Below, piece by piece: positions 6,814-12,548 of a stretch of 12,548 nucleotides of DNA. This stretch comes from Chloroflexota bacterium. Its GTDB lineage: Bacteria; Chloroflexota; Limnocylindria; Limnocylindrales; CSP1-4. The position numbers were made by a program, and so were the translations under genes. A model generated the notes under the pieces. The model did not search any database. It worked only from the letters and a program-made list of their open reading frames with translations, and was not told where the DNA came from. Positions within the stretch are counted from its first letter, which is position 1. Each line of letters opens with the position of its first letter. The stretch covers positions 1-12,548 of the forward strand of contig JACCQX010000103.1 in the NCBI GenBank assembly GCA_013813905.1, given 5' to 3'.

Positions 6814-6831
6814 GGTGCGGCCTCCTTCGGA

Positions 6832-6959
6832 GCTATGGCGGCCATTTGCCCAACGCCGCGGACGCTATGGCGGCTGATCGCCCAACGCCGCGAACGCTAT
6901 GGGGGCCATTCGCCCAACGCCGCGAACGCTATGGGGGCTGATCGCCTGGTGCCACGGCG
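6832..6959. repeat. Tandem repeat, four 32-bp units with 64-bp ABAB order
   Basis: Units lie at 6832-6863, 6864-6895, 6896-6927 and 6928-6959. Each starts GCTATGG, and the first three share CCCAACGCCGCG near the end. Units 1 and 3 have GGCCATT in the middle, units 2 and 4 have GGCTGATCGCC, so the real duplication unit is 64 bp present twice. Units 1 and 3 differ at three positions; unit 4 decays after its 19th base. There are no unique spacers. Confidence 0.85.
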
Positions 6960-6987
6960 CTGGAGCGCTGATGTCGCGGGCCGACCT

Positions 6988-7142
6988 TGCACCTGGTGCA
7001 CGAACGTGCCAGTGGAGCGTGTCCAATCTCCGATCTCGTGCGTGTCCTGCACGATCCCGACCGATTCCCGCTGTTCGTGTCGATCCCGACATCCAGTGCA
7101 CATTCTCGGGGCGACCGATGCCCACCAGGTCACGTTCGTGCA
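6988..7142. repeat. Cluster of short palindromes in intergenic DNA
   Basis: Small inverted repeats follow each other: 6988-7000 (TGCACC/GGTGCA around one T), 6998-7009 (GCACG/CGTGC around AA), 7036-7054 (TCGTGC/GCACGA, 7-nt loop) and 7078-7091 (TGTCG/CGACA, 4-nt loop). TGCACGAACGTG at 6997-7008 recurs as its perfect reverse complement at 7131-7142. This may be a degraded intergenic repeat element, a cluster of binding sites or a structured RNA. Confidence 0.5.
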
Positions 7143-7301
7143 TCCCATGGACGGTCACCAGCTCGGTCACCAGCGCGGCCGCCGCGTCAGCACCGGTTCG
7201 GCCACGCTATCCGGCCACCAGCTCGGCCGCCGTGGCCTGCCGGCGCCCTTCGTTACCTGGCATCACGTTCCCAAGCGTCCGGAGGACTCGGGGCAGTTCA
7301 C

Positions 7302-8819
7302 CTATCGCGCCTGTTCGCCCAGCGCCACGAAGGCTTCCACGAGGCGCGTCCATGCCGGCAAGAGCGCCCGGTAGCGTTCCGTGGCCGCGTGATCAGGTGC
7401 TCGATCAGCTGCTGTGCCATCTACCTGGTCCGCCAGCCAGCGTTCCGCCAGCTCTCCGAACGAGGGGCCAGATAGCGCCTGGGCGGCCAGGAAGGCGGCG
7501 CCGCGCACTGTCGCATCGGTCGGGGCGACCAGTTGCGGCCAGCCGGTCATGTCGCTCACGATGTCGCGCCAGACCTTGCTGCGCGCGCCGCCGCCCGCCG
7601 CCGTGACGCGCTGGATCTCGCTCGCGCGCGACTGACCATCCTGCTGAGCGCCCATCAGGACCCACCCGAAGGCCTCCAGCACGGCGCGCCAGACATGGCC
7701 GCGGTGGTGACCGATGCCGATGCCGGCGATCCCGGCCCGGAGTCCCGGCGCGGGCGTCGGCAGCAGGCGGCCGGAGAGGTAGGGCACGACCAGCACGCCT
7801 TCCGAGCCGGCTGAGACGGTGGCGGCCTCGGCGTTCAGCGTCTCGTGATCCACGCCGCCCAGCAGCTCTCGACGGACGAACTGCGCGAAGAGGCCGCTCC
7901 CCGTGGCATGCGCCACTCGCCGGTAGGGCGTGGCGGCGCCATGCGCCTCGGGTTGGGCCAACGCCTGCTCGAGGTCCATCGTGACCAGCAGCAGCGTGCC
8001 AGTGCTGCCGTAGTAGGCCAGCGCGTCGCCCGAGCGCACCACGCCCGCGCCGAGCATCGTGGCCAGGCTGTCGGTGGTGGCGGCGACCACCGGTACGCCC
8101 GCGGGTATGCCGGTGGCACTCGCCGCGTCCGCCGTGGTCGCTCCCAGCATCCTCCCCGGCGCGACGATCCGCGGCAGCGTCGAGGCGGGGATGCCCAGCG
8201 ACGTCGCCGCGCCTGTGTCCCAGCTTCGCCCACCCGACCCAACGAGGCCACCCCAGCGAGATGCGCTGTGCGGATCGATGCTCGGGACGCCGGTCAGGCG
8301 CAGGCCCAGGTAGCCCGCGGGGCCGAGGGCGAGGCTGTCGTCCAGCGCCGCTTGCGGCAGCGTCCGGAGCAACTCGACCAGTCGCGGCGAGACCTCGTCG
8401 CCGTCGAGGTCCTCGCCAGCCAGGCGCTCCTCGACGAAGTCGGTCGCCGTCAGCGTGCGCTGGTCGCCATAGAGGATGCCTGGGGTCCGTGCCCGTCCGT
8501 CGGGTCCCACGAGGCAGACCGCGGGGAAGAGGCCGGCCAGACCTACACCCGCGATCCGTTGCGGCCGGATACCGGAGAGCGCCTGTACCAGTGCTTCGCG
8601 GGCACCCTCCCACCAGTCGAGATCGGGCAGATGGATCATGGCGCCGGCTTCCGGGGAGCGCGGCGGCCGTGGCGCCTTTCCCGCACCCAGCCGCAGGCCG
8701 TTCGCATCGAACGCCGCAGCCCGGACGCCCTGCGTGCCTATCTCCAGGCCAAGCCAGACGCGCTCGATCGGGCGTCCCATCAGGACCGACGATGCCGGGC
8801 GGCGAGCGGGGGCCTGCAT
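7302..8819 (-). CDS. FGGY-family carbohydrate kinase (xylulokinase-like)
   Basis: This protein of about 505 residues has the full length of FGGY sugar kinases, which phosphorylate sugars such as xylulose, ribulose or gluconate with ATP. The first phosphate-binding motif is GLEIGTQGVRAAAF (24-37), with Glu26 where most members have Asp. Then come WWEGAREAL (69-77), YGDQRT (117-122) equivalent to the sugar-contacting WxDxR motif, the probable catalytic base D250 (VVAATTDSLATMLGAG), the adenosine-loop STGTLLLV (272-279), and the C-terminal signature AAGGGARSKVWRDIVSDMTG (408-426). Overall it is closest to xylulokinase, but the sugar cannot be fixed from sequence. I chose the ATG at 8819 because a TAGACT box sits 6 nt before it; GTG at 8822 and ATG at 8780 are alternatives. 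It is divergent from lgt with a 41-bp gap. Confidence 0.9.
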   Translation of the reverse strand: MQAPARRPASSVLMGRPIERVWLGLEIGTQGVRAAAFDANGLRLGAGKAPRPPRSPEAGAMIHLPDLDWWEGAREALVQALSGIRPQRIAGVGLAGLFPAVCLVGPDGRARTPGILYGDQRTLTATDFVEERLAGEDLDGDEVSPRLVELLRTLPQAALDDSLALGPAGYLGLRLTGVPSIDPHSASRWGGLVGSGGRSWDTGAATSLGIPASTLPRIVAPGRMLGATTADAASATGIPAGVPVVAATTDSLATMLGAGVVRSGDALAYYGSTGTLLLVTMDLEQALAQPEAHGAATPYRRVAHATGSGLFAQFVRRELLGGVDHETLNAEAATVSAGSEGVLVVPYLSGRLLPTPAPGLRAGIAGIGIGHHRGHVWRAVLEAFGWVLMGAQQDGQSRASEIQRVTAAGGGARSKVWRDIVSDMTGWPQLVAPTDATVRGAAFLAAQALSGPSFGELAERWLADQVDGTAADRAPDHAATERYRALLPAWTRLVEAFVALGEQAR

Positions 8820-8825
8820 CACTTG

Positions 8826-8831
8826 AGTCTA
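8826..8831 (-). promoter_or_regulatory. -10 box (TAGACT) of the sugar-kinase gene
   Basis: TAGACT on the minus strand is followed by 6 nt and then the ATG at 8819, predicting a leaderless transcript. There is no Shine-Dalgarno sequence. Confidence 0.5.
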
Positions 8832-8848
8832 GAGAGGCGGAGCGCGGC

Positions 8849-8854
8849 TATCCT
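8849..8854 (+). promoter_or_regulatory. -10 box (TATCCT) of lgt
   Basis: TATCCT is followed by exactly 6 nt and then the GTG at 8861. No Shine-Dalgarno sequence precedes the start, so a leaderless mRNA is likely. The box lies in the 41-bp divergent gap with the sugar kinase, back to back with its promoter. Confidence 0.55.
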
Positions 8855-8860
8855 GCCCCG

Positions 8861-9727
8861 GTGATAGACATCACTCCCGACCCCATCGCCCTCCAGCTCG
8901 GGCCGCTGGGCATCGGCTGGTACGGGCTAGGGTACGTGCTGGGCGTGGCCGTGCTGGTGCTGGTCACGCAGCGGGAGGCCGCCCGACGGGGCATCGATCC
9001 CAGGCACGTGACCGGCGTCCTGGTGCTGAGCGCGGTGCTGGCCATCATCGGTGCGCGCCTGTACCACGTGATCGACCAGTGGCACATCTACAGCAACGAC
9101 CTCCTGGCCATCGTGCTGCCGCCCTACAGCGGTCTGGGGCTCTACGGCGGCGTCGCCGGGGCGGCGCTGGGCATCATCCTGTACTTCCGTCCACGGGCCA
9201 TCCCGGTCTGGCGCGCGCTGGATGCCGTGATCCCCGGCACGTTCTTCGCGCAAGGCATCGCGCGCTGGGGCAACTTTTTCAATCAGGAGCTCTACGGCCC
9301 GCCGACGGACGCGCCTTGGGGCATCGCCATCGACTGCGCCCACCGCATCGTGGACCGGTATCCCTGCGAGAGGTTTCCCGAGGCGACGACGGGCTTCCAT
9401 CCGCTCTTCTTCTACGAATCGGCGCTGACCATCACGGGTGGCTTCGTGGCCATGTGGCTGGGCCGTCGTTTCGCGCATCGACTCCGCGACGGTGACGTGG
9501 CCTCCTTCTGGGCCATCTGGTACGGGGCGGTGCGCTCGTTCCTGGAGACGTTCCGGGAGGGCTACAACTGGACCGTGGCAGGCGGCATCCCCACGGCGCA
9601 GCTCATCGGTGTGGGGTTGATCATCTTCGGCATCGTCACGATCCTGTGGCGCCACCGGAACCAGCCCCATGATGAGCCGGCCGGCGATCCCGGACCGGCC
9701 GATGAGGTCAAGCCCGCGACCGGATGA
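8861..9727 (+). CDS. lgt: Prolipoprotein diacylglyceryl transferase
   Basis: Lgt transfers diacylglycerol from phosphatidylglycerol to the lipobox cysteine of prolipoproteins, the first step of lipoprotein maturation in the cytoplasmic membrane. The 288-residue product has the family's length and about seven membrane segments. Signature parts are the N-terminal IGWYGLGYVLG (18-28), ARLYHVI (65-71), GLGLYGGVAGAALG (91-104), the Lgt signature ARWGNFFNQELYG (134-146) with R135, N138, N141 and E143, FHPLFFYES (179-187), and RSFLETFREG (225-234) with R225 and R232 in the region of the essential C-terminal arginine. The C-terminal tail after 264 is acidic and cytoplasmic-looking. The GTG at 8861 (GTG ATA GAC ATC) is chosen for the TATCCT box 6 nt upstream and the family N-terminus; the open frame extends much further upstream but there it lies antisense to the kinase. 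Confidence 0.96.
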   Translation: MIDITPDPIALQLGPLGIGWYGLGYVLGVAVLVLVTQREAARRGIDPRHVTGVLVLSAVLAIIGARLYHVIDQWHIYSNDLLAIVLPPYSGLGLYGGVAGAALGIILYFRPRAIPVWRALDAVIPGTFFAQGIARWGNFFNQELYGPPTDAPWGIAIDCAHRIVDRYPCERFPEATTGFHPLFFYESALTITGGFVAMWLGRRFAHRLRDGDVASFWAIWYGAVRSFLETFREGYNWTVAGGIPTAQLIGVGLIIFGIVTILWRHRNQPHDEPAGDPGPADEVKPATG

Positions 9728-9795
9728 CGCCGGCAGTGCGGCTGGCCGTGCGCCGCGCGTACCTCACCGCAACCGCCTGAAGTGCACCGGTGGCA

Positions 9796-9807
9796 ACCGT
9801 CGACGGT
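9796..9807. promoter_or_regulatory. Perfect 12-bp palindrome at the cystathionine beta-synthase promoter
   Basis: ACCGTCGACGGT is its own reverse complement and lies 2 bp upstream of the TATACT box, in the spacer between -35 and -10. This is a typical place for a repressor site. A few such palindromes are expected by chance in 12.5 kb, so position is the main argument. Confidence 0.35.
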
Positions 9808-9809
9808 CC

Positions 9810-9815
9810 TATACT
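9810..9815 (+). promoter_or_regulatory. -10 box (TATACT) of cystathionine beta-synthase
   Basis: TATACT lies 8 nt before the ATG at 9824 in otherwise G+C-rich DNA. It implies a transcript with at most a very short leader and supports the internal ATG over earlier in-frame codons. Confidence 0.6.
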
Positions 9816-9823
9816 CGGCGTGG

Positions 9824-11245
9824 ATGCACTACGCGGAGTCGATTCTCGACCTGGTGGGCGATACGCCGCTGGTGCGGCTGACGCGCGTCACGCGCGACCT
9901 TGGCCCCATCGAACGGCAGCCGCTCGTGCTGGCCAAGCTGGAGATGCTCAACCCGGGCGGGTCGGTCAAGGACCGCATCGGGCTGCCCATGATCGAGGCG
10001 GCCGAACGCGACGGGCTCCTGCGGCCGGGCGGCACCATCATCGAGCCGACCAGCGGCAACACCGGTCACGGCCTGGCCATCGCGGCGGCCATCAAGGGCT
10101 ATCGCTGCATCTTCGTGATGGCCGACAAGCAGTCCGCGGAGAAGCAGACGTTGCTCCGGGCGTACGGCGCAGAGGTGGTGCTCTGCCCCACCAACGTGCC
10201 ACCCGAGTCGCCCGAGAGCTACTACTCCGTGGCGCGCCGACTCTCACGCGACATCCCGGGCGCCTTCCAGCCGGACCAGTACCACAACATGGAGAACCCG
10301 CTGGCCCACGAGCGGACCACCGGACCGGAGATCTGGCAGCAGACGGAGGGTCGCATCACGCATCTCGTGGTGTCGGTGGGCACCGGCGGGACGGTCAGCG
10401 GGATGGCCCGCTACCTCCGGGCGCAGCGGCCGGACCTCATCGTCATCGGGGCGGACCCGGAGGGCAGCGTCCTCTCAGGCGACACAGCGCGGCCCTATCT
10501 GACCGAGGGCGTAGGCGAGGACTTCTTCCCGGGCACTTATGACCCCGCGTCGGTCGACCGCTGGGAGCGTGTCTCGGACGCGGACGCCTTCGCCGCGGCG
10601 CGACGGCTGACGCGCGAGGAGGGCATCCTCTCGGGCGAGTCCTGCGGCACCGCCTTGGTCGCCGCGTTGCGCGTGGCCAGGGAGCTCACGGCCGATCCAG
10701 CCGGTCGCGACGCGGTGATGGTGGTGGTGCTGCCGGACGGCGGCCGGTCCTACCTGTCCAAGCTGTACAACGACGAGTGGATGCGCGCCAACGGACTGCT
10801 GGGCTCACCCACCGGCCGGGAGCGCGTCATGGCGGTGTTGGGCAACGGCCATCACGGCGACGGGGTGCCGCAGGTCGTCCTGGCGCGCACCACCGATCGC
10901 GTGGCCTCAGCCATCGATACCCTCCAGCGCTACGGCATCAGCCAGATGCCGGTCACCGAGCGCGATGACGAGGCCATCGAAGGCATCGTGGGCGCCATCA
11001 GCGAGAAGAGCCTCCTTGAGCGTGCCTATCGTGATCCGCAGGTGGTGGAGCGGACGGTGGGCGAGATCATGGAGCGACCGCTGCCGACCATCGATGCGAC
11101 GGCCACTCTCGATGATGCCTTCCAGCTCCTCTCGGACGGCGCTGGCGCAGTGGTGGCGGTGAGCGCCGGCCGCCCGGCGGGCGTGGTCACCAAGCTGGAC
11201 CTGCTGGAGTACCTCGCGCACAAGCCGGCGCAGCGCCGCTCATAG
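9824..11245 (+). CDS. cbs: Cystathionine beta-synthase with C-terminal CBS domain pair
   Basis: This PLP enzyme condenses serine with homocysteine to give cystathionine, the first step of reverse transsulfuration; O-acetylserine use as a cysteine synthase is the main alternative. From the ATG at 9824 it is 473 residues, the usual length of actinobacterial-type enzymes. The catalytic domain (1 to about 320) shows GDTPLVRL (12-19), the PLP lysine K49 in NPGGSVKDR, the substrate loop TSGNTG (76-81), the phosphate-binding GTGGT (186-190), and SGESCGT (270-276) near the pyridine nitrogen site. DEWM at 317-320 closes the domain. Two CBS motifs follow, about 335-403 and 410-470, probably an adenosyl-ligand sensor. 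In-frame codons upstream to 9782 are rejected because they precede the promoter-like TATACT. lgt ends 96 bp upstream. Confidence 0.95.
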   Translation: MHYAESILDLVGDTPLVRLTRVTRDLGPIERQPLVLAKLEMLNPGGSVKDRIGLPMIEAAERDGLLRPGGTIIEPTSGNTGHGLAIAAAIKGYRCIFVMADKQSAEKQTLLRAYGAEVVLCPTNVPPESPESYYSVARRLSRDIPGAFQPDQYHNMENPLAHERTTGPEIWQQTEGRITHLVVSVGTGGTVSGMARYLRAQRPDLIVIGADPEGSVLSGDTARPYLTEGVGEDFFPGTYDPASVDRWERVSDADAFAAARRLTREEGILSGESCGTALVAALRVARELTADPAGRDAVMVVVLPDGGRSYLSKLYNDEWMRANGLLGSPTGRERVMAVLGNGHHGDGVPQVVLARTTDRVASAIDTLQRYGISQMPVTERDDEAIEGIVGAISEKSLLERAYRDPQVVERTVGEIMERPLPTIDATATLDDAFQLLSDGAGAVVAVSAGRPAGVVTKLDLLEYLAHKPAQRRS

Positions 11246-11329
11246 GCGCCGAGGGACGGCCGGCTTGTTCGCCTCGCGGCTGAAAGGTCCGAGGCCGGTG
11301 GAGTCCCGCTCCCGTCACGCGCCCCGGTG

Positions 11330-11335
11330 TACGAT
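11330..11335 (+). promoter_or_regulatory. Possible -10 box (TACGAT) of pckA
   Basis: TACGAT is the best TANNNT match in the 234-bp gap before pckA. It predicts a transcript start near 11342 and thus a leader of about 138 nt. No convincing -35 box is visible. Confidence 0.35.
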
Positions 11336-11338
11336 GCC

Positions 11339-11350
11339 TCGAACGTTCGA
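11339..11350. promoter_or_regulatory. Perfect 12-bp palindrome at the predicted pckA start site
   Basis: TCGAACGTTCGA is its own reverse complement and begins 3 bp after the TACGAT box, so it spans the predicted transcription start. A bound protein there would block initiation. It is a candidate operator for carbon control of gluconeogenesis; the regulator is unknown. Confidence 0.35.
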
Positions 11351-11380
11351 CGAACGCATCCTGGACTGCGGAAGCCGACT

Positions 11381-11405
11381 CCTCTGACTCCCACGGAGTC
11401 AGAGG
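11381..11405 (+). promoter_or_regulatory. Perfect 11-bp hairpin between cystathionine beta-synthase and pckA
   Basis: CCTCTGACTCC and GGAGTCAGAGG form perfect 11-bp arms around a CAC loop. A GACTCC copy at 11377-11382 overlaps the left arm and could pair with the same right-arm GGAGTC, allowing an alternative fold. No T-run follows, so this is not a standard intrinsic terminator. It ends 74 nt before the pckA start codon and 136 nt after the upstream gene, so it is either a 5' leader element or an unusual transcript end. Confidence 0.65.
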
Positions 11406-11467
11406 CACGCGCGGCCGGTCTACCACTGCCGATGGCCGGAGGCCCCAGCGGGCCCGCCCACCGGGCT

Positions 11468-11472
11468 AGGAG
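11468..11472 (+). promoter_or_regulatory. Strong Shine-Dalgarno sequence of pckA
   Basis: AGGAG lies 7 nt before the GTG at 11480, the best ribosome binding site in the window, and fixes the start. It contrasts with the leader-poor starts of the neighbouring genes. Confidence 0.75.
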
Positions 11473-11479
11473 TGACGAC

Positions 11480-12548
<1,069 letters not shown>

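Larger units (their letters stand above)
6799..7301. other. 503-bp gene-free gap with tandem repeats and palindromes
   Basis: This gap separates the 107-aa membrane-protein gene from the sugar kinase, both on the minus strand. It holds a TATACT promoter box near its left end, a four-unit 32-bp tandem array (6832-6959), and then about 250 bp rich in short inverted repeats built on GCACG/CGTGC. A degenerate direct repeat (ACCAGCTCGG) occurs near 7157 and 7217. Open frames cross it on both strands but start inside the repeats or run antisense to real genes, and none looks like a protein family. I see no clear terminator or known RNA. Confidence 0.6.

Noticed and set aside
6832..6959. Possible CRISPR array
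   Set aside because: The units are in direct contact with no unique spacers, and no cas genes are present.
6583..7374. 263-codon plus-strand open frame through the intergenic repeats
   Set aside because: It starts antisense to the 107-aa membrane-protein gene, reads through tandem repeats and ends antisense to the kinase; no protein features are visible.
8261..8860. 200-codon N-terminal extension of lgt
   Set aside because: It is antisense to the kinase gene, unlike any Lgt N-terminus, and precedes the promoter-like TATCCT box.
9782..9823. 14-codon N-terminal extension of cystathionine beta-synthase
   Set aside because: It contains the promoter-like TATACT and the palindrome; the family N-terminus begins at MHYAESILDLVGDTPL.
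11381..11405. Rho-independent terminator for cystathionine beta-synthase
   Set aside because: The stem is excellent but no T-run follows and it lies 136 nt past the stop codon; it is kept as a leader or unexplained structure.

Overview
The window is very G+C-rich bacterial chromosome and looks like ordinary vertically inherited housekeeping DNA, with no phage, transposase, CRISPR array, tRNA or rRNA. The ATP-dependent PEP carboxykinase, a SigK/RskA-like sigma/anti-sigma pair, an actinobacterial-style cystathionine beta-synthase with CBS domains, and leaderless-looking promoters (TANNNT boxes 6-9 nt before the start codon, few Shine-Dalgarno sequences) together fit a high-G+C Chloroflexota lineage, with Actinomycetota as the alternative. 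This placement is an inference from gene content.

Left block, minus strand (1-3262): an ornithine cyclodeaminase/mu-crystallin family gene is overlapped by 4 bp (TTGA) by a sarcosine oxidase-family flavoenzyme. After it, under its own promoter, comes a membrane-anchored protein of unknown function that runs off the left edge; no stop codon occurs in its 319 visible codons. The enzyme pair suggests imino- or N-alkyl-amino-acid metabolism.

Central block, plus strand (3366-6491): a tightly packed four-gene cluster encodes a rubrerythrin-VIT1 (MbfA-like) iron/manganese exporter, a small cupin, an ECF sigma factor and its membrane anti-sigma factor. It starts at a leaderless-type promoter divergent from the cyclodeaminase gene. 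The layout suggests a metal or oxidative-stress regulon carrying its own regulator.

Middle (6475-8819): a 107-aa single-pass membrane protein converges on the anti-sigma gene. Upstream of it is a 503-bp gene-free gap holding four 32-bp tandem repeats with an ABAB (64-bp) substructure, followed by a stretch dense in small palindromes. An FGGY-family sugar kinase on the minus strand follows.

Right block, plus strand (8861-12548): lgt (prolipoprotein diacylglyceryl transferase, divergent from the kinase), cystathionine beta-synthase, and pckA (truncated by the right edge). pckA differs from its neighbours in having a strong Shine-Dalgarno sequence and a candidate leader with a perfect 11-bp hairpin and a perfect 12-bp palindrome near the predicted transcription start. 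The cystathionine beta-synthase promoter also carries a perfect 12-bp palindrome.

No clearly new enzyme system is evident. The observations most worth following are the exporter-cupin-sigma-anti-sigma operon, the cyclodeaminase/oxidase pair, the consistent leaderless promoter architecture, the pckA leader and the intergenic repeat array.
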